This document shows positions 9,173 to 18,925 of a stretch of DNA of 64,000 nucleotides, piece after piece; positions within the stretch are counted from its first letter, which is position 1, and every line of letters starts with the position of its first letter. Origin of the DNA: Actinomycetes bacterium (GTDB lineage: Bacteria > Actinomycetota > Acidimicrobiia > Acidimicrobiales > Acidimicrobilacustridaceae). Below the pieces are notes generated by a model. That model ran no database searches, was not told where the DNA came from, and saw only the letters and a list, made by a program, of their open reading frames with translations. The stretch covers positions 1 to 64,000 of the forward strand of contig JAKOVR010000131.1 of the NCBI GenBank assembly GCA_029782025.1, read 5' to 3'. The position numbers and the translations under genes were made by a program.

Positions 9173-10555
9173 TCACGTCACGTCCTGCATGTCGTCGAGC
9201 ATGCTCACCATCACGTCGCGGATGAACTGGCCCGCCTCGGGGGTGGGCCCACCGGGGACCCCGCCGTAGATGGCGCCCGAGAGGGGCTGGCCGCCGGGCG
9301 AGCTCTTGGCGTAGGCCACGGCCTCGGCGAGGTCGGTGTCGAAGGCCTCGACCACACCGGGCTGGGTCTGCGGTCGCGTCACGCACATGTGGATGGCGTC
9401 CGGGTACTGCTGCCCGTTGAACCGCCAGCCCTTCTGCTTCATCGAGTCGTTGACGTGGTAGATGTCGAACTCGTCGGAGGTGAACGAGAAGCACCACGTC
9501 GGCTGGCCCATGAGCTTGAGCTCGGGGTGGCGCTTCACCGAGTCCTGCATGGCGAAGGACGTCTCGAAGATGGCCTTGGCGTAGCGGAGGTACCCCTCCC
9601 GGCCGAGGCTGACCATGGAGGCCCAGGTGGCGGCGAGGAGCCCGCCCGACCGGCTGCCGGCCAGGCCCGGCGAGAAGTACTTGCCGCCCGGCCAGTCGGG
9701 CACGGTGAAGTACTGGTAGGTGCGCAGGTGCTTGTCCCGGTAGGACAGGACGGACGTGCCCTTGAGGCCGTAGCCGTACTTGTGGGTGTCGGCCGAGATG
9801 GTGGTCACCCCGGGCAGGCGGAAGTCGAACACGGGGATGTCGTAGCCGAGCTCCTGGCCCCACGGCAGGATGAAGCCGCCGAGGCAGCCGTCGACGTGCA
9901 GGCCGATCCCGTGCTCGAGGCCGAGGTCGGAGAGCTGCTCGATTGGGTCGATCGTGCCGTACGGGTAGTTGCCGGCGGATCCGACCAGGGCGATCGTGTT
10001 GGCGTCGATGTGCTCGCGCACGAAGTCCACGTCGACGAGCGTCGACACCGGGTCGATCGGGGCCTTGACGGCGCGGAGGCCGAACAGGTGGCAGGCCTTG
10101 TCGAAGGCGGGGTGGGCCGTGACCGGGAGGATGACGTTGGGATCGGTGATCCCCTTCTCGGCCCGGGCCCAGTCGCGGTAGGCCAGCATCGCCGTGACGA
10201 TCGAATCGGTGCCGCCGGCGGTGACGGTGCCGCCCGGCGTCGTGTCGGTGACGGCGTCGGCGTGGAGCATGTCGAGCGTCATCGCCGTGATCTCCGACTC
10301 GAACTTCGTGGCGCTCGGGCAGATGTCCCGCTGGAGGACGTTCACGTGGGAGAACGGGGCGAAGGCGCCGTTCAGGAACTCGTAGTGCTCCATGTCGCCG
10401 CAGTACATGGTCCCGGAGCAGCGGCCCGTGTTCCAGGACTTGTCCTCCTCCTCCCCCATCCAGCGCAGCTCGCCGAGGATCTCCTCCCGGGGGCGTCCCG
10501 TGGCGGGCATGCCCGTGATCTTGCCGAACCGGTCCTCGTATGGATGCGTGGCCAT
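9173..10555 (-). CDS. PLP-dependent decarboxylase/lyase, sphingosine-1-phosphate lyase-like
   Basis: A 460-residue group II PLP enzyme. SADTHKYGYGLKGTSVLSYRD holds the PLP lysine at about residue 259 and is the characteristic sphingosine-1-phosphate lyase/glutamate decarboxylase motif. GLHVDGCLGGFILPW supplies the cofactor Asp, and PGGTVTAGGTDSIVTAMLAYR the phosphate-binding segment. GNYPYGTIDPIEQLSDLGLEHG is also SPL-like. SPL cleaves phosphorylated sphingoid bases to a fatty aldehyde and phosphoethanolamine. The divergent neighbour is a neutral-ceramidase homologue, which strengthens an SPL role over an amino-acid decarboxylase. No sphingosine kinase is seen nearby. It is the first gene of an operon with a TetR regulator. 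Confidence 0.85.
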   Translation of the reverse strand: MATHPYEDRFGKITGMPATGRPREEILGELRWMGEEEDKSWNTGRCSGTMYCGDMEHYEFLNGAFAPFSHVNVLQRDICPSATKFESEITAMTLDMLHADAVTDTTPGGTVTAGGTDSIVTAMLAYRDWARAEKGITDPNVILPVTAHPAFDKACHLFGLRAVKAPIDPVSTLVDVDFVREHIDANTIALVGSAGNYPYGTIDPIEQLSDLGLEHGIGLHVDGCLGGFILPWGQELGYDIPVFDFRLPGVTTISADTHKYGYGLKGTSVLSYRDKHLRTYQYFTVPDWPGGKYFSPGLAGSRSGGLLAATWASMVSLGREGYLRYAKAIFETSFAMQDSVKRHPELKLMGQPTWCFSFTSDEFDIYHVNDSMKQKGWRFNGQQYPDAIHMCVTRPQTQPGVVEAFDTDLAEAVAYAKSSPGGQPLSGAIYGGVPGGPTPEAGQFIRDVMVSMLDDMQDVT

Positions 10556-10577
10556 GTCTCCCCCTCTGGAGGCGTAT

Positions 10578-10604
10578 GATAACCTGAAACAGTTTCAGGT
10601 TATC
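10578..10604. promoter_or_regulatory. Perfect 27-bp palindromic operator in the divergent promoter
   Basis: Two perfect 13-bp arms, GATAACCTGAAAC and GTTTCAGGTTATC, separated by a single A. The core TGAAAC-N-GTTTCA is typical of TetR-family operators. It lies 22 bp upstream of the lyase start (10555) and 72 bp upstream of the ceramidase-like start (10677). The probable ligand is the TetR protein encoded at 8548-9159. Confidence 0.85.
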
Positions 10605-10676
10605 GGCGCGGCCCTCGGACCGCAAGGCCCGACCGCACCCACCCCCCACCGATCCCCCGAGATCGCCCCGCCCACC

Positions 10677-12692
10677 ATGCCACGGATCGTCCCCTCCCCG
10701 CTCGCCCCCCTCGCCGCCCGGCCCCCGCGCCGGGCCCGGTTCGCCGTCCGGCCGGCGGCGCCCCGGCCCCTGCCGCCGGTGGCGGAGCTGTTGGCCGGCG
10801 CCGCCGTCGCCGACCTCACCCCCCCACCGGGCATGCCCAAGGCCGGCTACTCGGCCAACGCCCACGACGGCGCCGGGTTCCGCACCCGCCTGCGGGCCAG
10901 CGTGCTGCACCTGCGCCACGGCACCACGTCGCTGGCCCTCGTGCAGTGCGACCTGCTCGGCGGTTCGAGCGTGGTGCAGCACCTCGTGGCCGCCGCCGTG
11001 GCCGAGCGCACCGACATCCCCCTCGCCGGTCTCTTCATCGGGGCCACCCACACCCACGCCGGTCCCGGTCAGTTCTGCGGCACCGACTTCTACAACCGGT
11101 TCGCCTCCAACCGCAGCGGCTTCGATCCCGGCTACACGGCCTTCCTCGTGGAGCAGATCGCCGCCGCCGTCGTCGAGGCCCACGACACCCGCCAGCCGGC
11201 CCGGCTGGCGGTCGGCACGCGTGACGTGTGGGGCCTGACCCGGAACCGCTCGCTCGACGCCCACGTCCGCAACCGCACGGTGGGCGACACCCGCACCACG
11301 CCGGAGCGCAAGTTCCTGGCCGTGAACCCGGCGCTGCACCTGGTGCGGGTCGACCGGGTGCTCGCCGACGGCACGTCGGCCCCGCTGGCCGCCCACCTGG
11401 TGTTCTCGGTCCACGGGACCGGCATCCCGATGGTCGCCGACGAGTACAACGCCGACCTCTGGGCCTACCTCAAGGGTGAGCTGGCCCACCGGGTCGAGCA
11501 GGCGACCGGGCACCGCCCCGTCGTCGGTGCGATGGAGGGCACCCACGCCGATGTCGCTCCGGCGCTCCGACCGGGGACGGCCGGACACCTCGAGGCCGGG
11601 CGGCTGGGCCGGGCCATGGGCGCCGAAGCCGCCCGGCTGCACGCCGACCTGGTCGCCGAGCTCACGGGCGACGCACCGCTGGCCGTCGCCTTCCGCGAGC
11701 TCGACTTCGCCCGGCCCGACGACCGCACCATCGACGGGATCACCATCCCTCGTCGGCCCGCCGTCGGGGCGGCGCTCATCGCCGGGGCCCACGAGAACGT
11801 CACCCCGGTCGTCCACCGCATCCCGCCGTTCCGGGCCGGGATGCCCAAGCCGGTGGGGCACGCCGCCGAGCAGGGCCGCAAGTGGGTACTCGGGTCGCGC
11901 TGGCTGCAGCCGGTCGTGCTCCCGCTCCACGGGTTCCCGCGGGTGCTGCCCCTGCAGATCCTGCGCATCGGACCGCTCCTCGTGGTCGGCGCCCCGTTCG
12001 AGATCACCGTGGAGACGGGCCGGCGGGTCGAGGCCGCCGTCGCCCGCGCCGCCGCGTCCGGGATGGCCGGCGTCACGACCGTCGCCGTGTCGTCGGTGGC
12101 CAACGAGTACTTCGGCTACGCCGCCACCGGCGAGGAGTACGACCGGCAGCACTACGAGGGGGCCCACACCCTGTTCGGTCCCCGCTTCGAGCGGTACCTC
12201 TCGGCCCAGGCCGCCCGCCTGGCCGCCGACCTCGGCGGATCGGCCGTGCTCCACGACGCCCTGCCGGAGCGCACCTGGGACCTCCGGGTCGTGCCCCACC
12301 TGCAGCGGGCCACGGCGGGCGCCACCACCGACTCGCCGTCCGCCCGCCGGATCACCCGGCCCCCCCGCTTCGTCGATCCCACCCGCACCACCGACGGCTA
12401 CTGGGAGCTCACGTGGGTCGATGCCCACCCGGGCGCGCTCGACTGGCACGAGCCGATCGTCCGCGTGGAGGTGCACGACAGCACCGGGTGGAGGGTGGCC
12501 ACGTCGCGCGACGGCCACCGCGTCGACGACGACGGGTGGCACCTGGAGGTGCGCCACGAGGGCGCCCGACACGGGCAGCACCGCTACGTCGCCCGCTGGT
12601 GGGACCCCACCACCCAGGGCGACCGCTCCTACCGGTTCGTGCTGGCCGCCAACCGGGGGCGCCCCGAGACCGTGTCGGTGCCGTTCCCCTGA
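10677..12692 (+). CDS. Neutral/alkaline ceramidase family protein, catalytic serine apparently replaced
   Basis: A 671-residue homologue of neutral ceramidases, which release sphingosine and fatty acid from ceramide. The zinc-site regions look intact: GATHTHAGPG near residue 126, FSVHGTG (His 246), PFEITVETGRR (Glu 442) and NEYFGYAATGEEYDRQHYEG (Tyr 478), followed by the C-terminal immunoglobulin-like domain. However, the segment equivalent to the GDVSPN nucleophile motif reads THADVAPAL, placing Ala 294 where serine is expected. No clear signal peptide is seen; the N-terminus is Pro/Arg/Ala-rich. It is divergent from an SPL-like gene over a shared palindrome. The family is firm; ceramidase activity is uncertain. 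Confidence 0.85.
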   Translation: MPRIVPSPLAPLAARPPRRARFAVRPAAPRPLPPVAELLAGAAVADLTPPPGMPKAGYSANAHDGAGFRTRLRASVLHLRHGTTSLALVQCDLLGGSSVVQHLVAAAVAERTDIPLAGLFIGATHTHAGPGQFCGTDFYNRFASNRSGFDPGYTAFLVEQIAAAVVEAHDTRQPARLAVGTRDVWGLTRNRSLDAHVRNRTVGDTRTTPERKFLAVNPALHLVRVDRVLADGTSAPLAAHLVFSVHGTGIPMVADEYNADLWAYLKGELAHRVEQATGHRPVVGAMEGTHADVAPALRPGTAGHLEAGRLGRAMGAEAARLHADLVAELTGDAPLAVAFRELDFARPDDRTIDGITIPRRPAVGAALIAGAHENVTPVVHRIPPFRAGMPKPVGHAAEQGRKWVLGSRWLQPVVLPLHGFPRVLPLQILRIGPLLVVGAPFEITVETGRRVEAAVARAAASGMAGVTTVAVSSVANEYFGYAATGEEYDRQHYEGAHTLFGPRFERYLSAQAARLAADLGGSAVLHDALPERTWDLRVVPHLQRATAGATTDSPSARRITRPPRFVDPTRTTDGYWELTWVDAHPGALDWHEPIVRVEVHDSTGWRVATSRDGHRVDDDGWHLEVRHEGARHGQHRYVARWWDPTTQGDRSYRFVLAANRGRPETVSVPFP

Positions 12693-12708
12693 CGTCGGGT
12701 CTCAGGGG
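12686..12708. terminator. Hairpin formed by the two convergent gene ends
   Basis: Stem CCCCTGA / TCAGGGG with a 9-nt loop. The stop codon of the ceramidase-like gene (12690-12692) and that of the convergent J-domain gene (complement at 12702-12704) are both inside the stem. It is symmetric, so it could act in both directions. Confidence 0.45.
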
Positions 12709-14054
12709 GTCAGGTCGTGGGGCGCATAGGCCCACACCGTGCCCTCGCGATCGCGGACGAGCACCTTGCCCACCACGGCGACGAGGTCTCCCACCGGCCG
12801 CACCCCGACCGCGCTGCTGGTGAGGAGATCGCCGGTGGCGCGGTCGTAGGTGAGGAAGTGCTGCTCGCCCGTCACCACGAACACCCGCTCGTGGTCGACC
12901 GCCGGACCCACCGCGGCGCACGGGAGGGCGGCCCGCCAAGCCACGCCGCCCTGCGAGGAAAGGGCGACGATCTCCGACGGCCCGGCCACCGTGGCCCACA
13001 GCAGGCTGCGGGAGCCGTCGGTGCACACCCCGCACGTGGTGATGCCGGGCGCCACCGCGAACAGGGCGGTGCCGTTGAGGGGGTCGAGCGCCACGAAGCG
13101 GCCGTCGGTCCGCACCAGCCACACGAGCCCGGCGGACCCGACCGGCGGAACGAGGAGGTCGGGGGCGTCACGGTGGGCGAACCGGCGCCGCCCGCGGGCC
13201 GCTTCGATCCCCTCGATCGTGCGGCGGTCGGTCCGCACCACGGCGAGGTTCTCCACGCCCGTGCTCTCCACCCCGTGCCCGCCGATGCGGGTGCTCCAGC
13301 GTTGCTCGCCCGTCTCGGGATCGAGCCCGACGACGCGAGGCCCGACGGTGATGACGATGGCGTCCGCTGTCGCGGCGACGGTGGTCGGCTGCTCCTTGAA
13401 CCGGCGCTGCCAGCGCAGCACCCCGTTGGCGACGGCGAAGGCCTGCACGTCGGCCTGCTCCGATACGGCAACGACGAGGCCGTCCCACGCGACCGGGCCC
13501 GCCGCCGCCGGCGCGCCGAGATCGGCCCGCCACAGCTCGAACCCGGCCTCGGCCTCGCACACCGCCAGCTCCCGGCCCGCGGTGAAGACCACGGCCAGGC
13601 CGAGCGAGAGCGGGTCCCGGTCTGCGCCCCCGGCCCACCGCCACGCCGGGACGGCGCCCCGCCAGGTGCGGGGCGCCCGGGGGCCGGTGTCGGACGGGGT
13701 CGCGCCGTCGGGCCGCCACGGCTGCTCCACGAGCCCCTCGAGCCACGCCGGCCACCCCACCGACCCGGTGAAGTCGCCCTCCATCCCGCGCCACCCCTCC
13801 TCCACGTAGCGGTGCCGGGTGATCACCGGGCGGCCGACGCCGAGGGAGGCGTCGTAGGCGGTGCGGGCCCGGGCGTCGACCAGGCAGTCGTGGGCCTCCT
13901 TGAGCCGCCGGAAGGCCGCCGGATCGCCGCCGGCGTCGGGATGGGCCGTCTTGGCCAGCACGCGGAAGGCCGTGCGGATCTCCGCCGTGCTCGCCGTCTC
14001 CACGACCCCGAGCAGCTCGTAGTGCGACGGTTGCCCCGGCTCGTACATGGTCAC
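12702..14054 (-). CDS. J-domain protein with C-terminal PQQ-like beta-propeller
   Basis: A 450-residue fusion. Residues about 10-70 form a DnaJ domain: HYELLGVVETASTAEIRTAFRVLAKTAHPDAGG with the HPD motif at 38-40 and RARTAYDASLG. After a Trp/Pro-rich linker, residues about 130-450 contain repeated blade-like segments such as GLVVAVSEQADVQAFAVANGVLRWQRRF, IVITVGPRVVGLDPETGEQRWSTRIGG and HFLTYDRATGDLLTSSAVG, typical of PQQ/WD-like propellers. No zinc-finger or substrate-binding DnaJ domain, signal peptide or membrane segment is seen, so it is probably cytosolic. The J-domain would stimulate DnaK while the propeller provides a binding platform; this role is inferred. The architecture is unusual. 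Confidence 0.82.
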   Translation of the reverse strand: MTMYEPGQPSHYELLGVVETASTAEIRTAFRVLAKTAHPDAGGDPAAFRRLKEAHDCLVDARARTAYDASLGVGRPVITRHRYVEEGWRGMEGDFTGSVGWPAWLEGLVEQPWRPDGATPSDTGPRAPRTWRGAVPAWRWAGGADRDPLSLGLAVVFTAGRELAVCEAEAGFELWRADLGAPAAAGPVAWDGLVVAVSEQADVQAFAVANGVLRWQRRFKEQPTTVAATADAIVITVGPRVVGLDPETGEQRWSTRIGGHGVESTGVENLAVVRTDRRTIEGIEAARGRRRFAHRDAPDLLVPPVGSAGLVWLVRTDGRFVALDPLNGTALFAVAPGITTCGVCTDGSRSLLWATVAGPSEIVALSSQGGVAWRAALPCAAVGPAVDHERVFVVTGEQHFLTYDRATGDLLTSSAVGVRPVGDLVAVVGKVLVRDREGTVWAYAPHDLTP

Positions 14055-14126
14055 GGCGCGAGTTGTACCCGATGGCGGCGTCGGCGGCCATCACCCGGGG
14101 TGGGGTCGGCCCCTACGATGCGGGCG

Positions 14127-15041
14127 ATGCGCCTGTCGATCTGGCCGAGCCTGCAGCAGCCGTGGAGCGACGTCGTCGAGGTGCTCGCCCACGCCGAGGC
14201 CACGGGGTGGGACGGTGCCTACCTCGCCGACCACTTCATGGGCGACGGCAGCGGTGTGGCCCCCGTCGGCACGCCCACGCTCGAGGCCACGGCCGCCATC
14301 CCCGCCGCCGCCGCGCTGACCGCACGCCTCCGGATCGGCTCGCTGGTGTTCGGCACCACGTACCGCCACCCCGCGGTGCTGGCCAACTGGGCCGCCACCA
14401 CCGACCACATCGCCGGCGGCCGGCTGGTGCTCGGGGTCGGCGCCGGGTGGCAGGTCAACGAGCACGCCCAGTACGGCATCGACCTGCCCCCGGTGCGCCA
14501 ACGCGTCGACCGGTTCGCCGAGTGCTGCGAGGTGATCACCCGGCTCCTCCGTGAGCCGTCCGTCGGGTTCGAGGGCCGGTGGTTCACGCTCACCGACGCC
14601 GTGTGCGAGCCCAAGCCCGTCCAGGCCCGCCTCCCCCTCCTCATCGGCGGCCGCGGCGACCGCATGCTCGGCCTCGTCGCCCGCTGGGCCGACGAGTGGA
14701 ACATGTGGAGCACCCCGAGCGTGCTGGCCGAGCGCCGGCATGAGCTGCACCACCGATGCGACGCCATCGGCCGCGACCCGAGCGCCATCCGCGTGTCGAC
14801 GCAGGCCCTGGTCCTGCTCACCGACGACCGGACCCGGGCCCGGGAGCTGGTCGACGCCGTGGCACCCCGGCCGTGCGTGGCCGGACCGCCGGAGGAGGTC
14901 GCGGCCTTCATGGCCGACTGGGTCGAGGCCGGGGTCGACGAGGCCATCGTGCCCGACGTCGTGCTCGGCCGCGGCACCCGGCGGCTCGACGCCATGGATG
15001 CCATCCTCGCCGCCACCACGGCGCTGCGGGCCGGCGGCTGA
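14127..15041 (+). CDS. LLM class F420-dependent oxidoreductase
   Basis: A 304-residue luciferase-like TIM-barrel protein. Family features include GWDGAYLADHFMGD, RLRIGSLVFGTTYRHPAVLANW, HIAGGRLVLGVGAGWQVNEHAQYG and LPLLIGGRGDRMLGLVARWADEWN. These are typical of F420-dependent actinobacterial members, though FMN cannot be excluded. I chose ATG 14127 (MRLSIWPSLQQPW); an ATG three codons earlier at 14118 is equally possible. It is divergent from the J-domain gene over about 70 bp and convergent with the molybdopterin oxidoreductase. The substrate is unknown. Confidence 0.88.
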   Translation: MRLSIWPSLQQPWSDVVEVLAHAEATGWDGAYLADHFMGDGSGVAPVGTPTLEATAAIPAAAALTARLRIGSLVFGTTYRHPAVLANWAATTDHIAGGRLVLGVGAGWQVNEHAQYGIDLPPVRQRVDRFAECCEVITRLLREPSVGFEGRWFTLTDAVCEPKPVQARLPLLIGGRGDRMLGLVARWADEWNMWSTPSVLAERRHELHHRCDAIGRDPSAIRVSTQALVLLTDDRTRARELVDAVAPRPCVAGPPEEVAAFMADWVEAGVDEAIVPDVVLGRGTRRLDAMDAILAATTALRAGG

Positions 15042-15064
15042 CGGCGGCCGGCCGGCCGATCGGA

Positions 15065-17302
15065 TCAGGGCACGGGCGACACCGCGACCGGGATGCCGTT
15101 CAGCACGGCGTTCCCGGAGAGCGGGTCGAGCGCCTCGCCATCGGTCAGGACGTTGCTGTTCACGCCCGCGTGCTCGCGGGCCACGGCCAACTGGGTGGCC
15201 GGATCGTCGTGGCCCCATCCGTGGGGGAGGCTGACCACGCCTTCCATGATGTCGTCGTCGAGCTCCACCGTGGCCGTGACCACCCCGACCCGGGAGGCGA
15301 CCTCGGCCTGGCCGCCTTCGACCAGCCCGAGTCGTGATGCGTCGGCGGGGTGCACGAGGAGCGTGCACCGGTCGCGGCCCTTCACCAGCACCTTGACGTT
15401 GTGCATCCAGGAGTTGTTCGAGCGGAGGTGCCGCCGGCCGATCAGCACCAGCTCGGGCCACTCCCTCGCCAGCGACGCCCGCAGACGGTCGACGTCGCCG
15501 ACGATCTCCGGTGGCGCCAGTTCCACCTTGGCCGACGGGGTGCGCAGCAGGCCCGGCAGCTGCGGGCCGAGCGGTCCGAAGTCGACCCCGTGGGGGTGCT
15601 CCTCGAGCATGGCGATCGACAGCCCGCCGGGGTTGGCGCCGAACTGGTCGCCGTACTGGCCCGTGCGGAGCATCACGTCGAGGGCGCGGTCGGCCGGGTC
15701 GTGGCCCCCGAGCATCGCCACCAGCTCGGCCGGGTCGCGGTCGGCGATCGGCGACCCCGGCGCCTTCTGGGCGTCGGCGATGAGGGTGCCCACCACCAGG
15801 TCGTGGACGACGGCCGGGTCGGCGTCGGCCCCCTGCCCGCTGGCGATGAGGGTGAGCTTGGCCATCAGGTCGGCCTCGGTGGGGCCCTCGGCGGGGAACA
15901 ACGGCGGCGAGTAGTTGGCCACGTTGCGCACGGCGAGCCCGTAGAAGGCCAGGTCGTAGTGGCTGCGCTCCACGTGGGAGGGCGGCGGGAGGATCACGGT
16001 GGCGTGCCGGGTGGTCTCGTTGCGCCAGGGATCGATCGACGCCATGAACGAGAGGGACGCCAAGGCCTCGGTGAGGCGGGCCGAGTCCGGGGCCGACCGG
16101 GCCGGGTTGCCGCCGATCGTGATGAGGGCGCGGATCTGCCCATCGCCCGGGGTGAGGATCTCGTCGGCCAGCGTGGCCACCGGGTACTCGGACCGCACTT
16201 CGGGGAAGCCCTTCACCCGACTGTGGCGCCGGCCCGTGGTGAACCCGCGCCCGCCGCCGCTGCCGGTACGGCGGGCCTGGTGGGCCGGCGCCGGCCACAT
16301 CGCCCCGCCGGCCCGGTCGAGGTTGCCGGTGAGGGCGTTGACCACATCGACGGCCCACGCCGCGATCGTGCCGAACTCCACGGTGTGGGTGCCGATCCGG
16401 CCGTACAGCGCCGCCGACGGGGCGGCGGCGACCTCCCGGGCCAGGCGTCGGATGGTGTCGGCGTCGACCCGGGTCACCGGCGCCACGGCCTCGGGCGAGA
16501 ACGGCGCGGCCAGCGCTTCGACGGCCTCGAGGCCGTGCAGGTGGGTCGCCGCCGGGCCCGCATCGACGAGGCCCTCGGCGAAGAGGACGTGGATCATCGC
16601 CAGCAACAGGTGGGCGTCGGTGCCGGGGCGGATGGCCACGTGCTCCGTCACCGCCGCGGCCGTGCGGGTGCGCCGGGGGTCGATGACCACCACCTTGCCG
16701 CCCCGGGCCATGATCGCCTCGACCCGGCCCGGGAAGTCGGGGGCGGTGCACAGGCTGCCGTTGGACTCCCAGGGGTTGGCGCCCAGCAGGATCAGATGGT
16801 CGGTCCGGTCGAGGTCGGGCACGGGGATGGCCAGTGGGTTGCCGAACATGAGGCCGGCCGACACGTGCTTGGGCATCTGATCGACCGTGCTGGCCGAGAA
16901 GATGTTGGTGGTGCCGAGGGCCATGAGCAGCGGCCGGATGTAGATGGCGTTGGCGTAGTTGTGGACCGACGGGTTGCCGAGGTAGACGCCGACGGCGTCG
17001 CGACCGTGGGCCTCGAGGATCGGGGTCAGCCCCTCGGCCACGACGGCGAACGCCTCGTCCCAGGGCACGTCGCGCCACCGCCCGTCGGCGTCGCGGACCT
17101 GGGGCGAGCGGAGGCGGTCCGGGTCCTCGTGGAGGTGTTTGATCGTGCTCCCCTTCGGGCACACGAACCCGTGCGAGAACACGTCGTCGGCGTCCCCGCG
17201 GATCCTCCCGATGCGTCCATCGGCGTCGACCTCGACGGCCAGGCCGCACGTGGCCTCGCACAGCGGGCAGGTGCGGTAGTGGACCGATCCGTTGCTTCCC
17301 AT
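15065..17302 (-). CDS. Molybdopterin-dependent oxidoreductase (formate dehydrogenase/DMSO reductase superfamily)
   Basis: A 745-residue Mo/W-bis-MGD enzyme with an N-terminal 4Fe-4S site: CPLCEATCGLAVEVD plus the fourth ligand in VCPKGSTIKHLHEDPDRL. The catalytic and MGD-binding body follows, for example LGANPWESNGSLCTAPDFPG, VIDPRRTRTA and GNPARSAPDSARL. The C-terminal molydopterin dinucleotide-binding domain runs from about LIGRRHLRSNNSWMHNV to HGWGHDDPATQLAVA. No twin-arginine signal is visible, so the enzyme is probably cytoplasmic. I used the start MGSNGSVHYRTCPLCE; an open frame extends upstream but is not family-like. It is followed in no operon by electron-transfer subunits. The substrate cannot be predicted. 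Confidence 0.88.
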   Translation of the reverse strand: MGSNGSVHYRTCPLCEATCGLAVEVDADGRIGRIRGDADDVFSHGFVCPKGSTIKHLHEDPDRLRSPQVRDADGRWRDVPWDEAFAVVAEGLTPILEAHGRDAVGVYLGNPSVHNYANAIYIRPLLMALGTTNIFSASTVDQMPKHVSAGLMFGNPLAIPVPDLDRTDHLILLGANPWESNGSLCTAPDFPGRVEAIMARGGKVVVIDPRRTRTAAAVTEHVAIRPGTDAHLLLAMIHVLFAEGLVDAGPAATHLHGLEAVEALAAPFSPEAVAPVTRVDADTIRRLAREVAAAPSAALYGRIGTHTVEFGTIAAWAVDVVNALTGNLDRAGGAMWPAPAHQARRTGSGGGRGFTTGRRHSRVKGFPEVRSEYPVATLADEILTPGDGQIRALITIGGNPARSAPDSARLTEALASLSFMASIDPWRNETTRHATVILPPPSHVERSHYDLAFYGLAVRNVANYSPPLFPAEGPTEADLMAKLTLIASGQGADADPAVVHDLVVGTLIADAQKAPGSPIADRDPAELVAMLGGHDPADRALDVMLRTGQYGDQFGANPGGLSIAMLEEHPHGVDFGPLGPQLPGLLRTPSAKVELAPPEIVGDVDRLRASLAREWPELVLIGRRHLRSNNSWMHNVKVLVKGRDRCTLLVHPADASRLGLVEGGQAEVASRVGVVTATVELDDDIMEGVVSLPHGWGHDDPATQLAVAREHAGVNSNVLTDGEALDPLSGNAVLNGIPVAVSPVP

Positions 17303-17334
17303 GGGCGCAGCCTCCTCGGCCGTGGTGTCGGTGC

Positions 17335-18876
<1,542 letters not shown>

Positions 18877-18900
18877 GGCCGGACCCTAGTGCGACCGGGC

Positions 18901-18916
18901 TCCCGGAGCGCCGGGA
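18901..18916 (-). terminator. Hairpin downstream of the membrane protein gene
   Basis: Stem TCCCGG / CCGGGA with a 4-nt AGCG loop, in the 49-bp gap after the membrane-protein gene and before the acyl-CoA synthetase start. It is a plausible terminator without a U-tract. Confidence 0.35.
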
Positions 18917-18925
18917 AGAAGTCGG

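Noticed and set aside
14071-14092. Inverted repeat GATGGC / GCCATC between the J-domain and LLM genes
   Set aside because: Short GC-rich arms around a long GGCG-rich loop. It is likely chance and does not match an operator type.
15042-15064. GGCCGGCCGGCC tract between convergent genes as a terminator
   Set aside because: Simple low-complexity palindrome that could fold several ways; no better than background GC-rich sequence.
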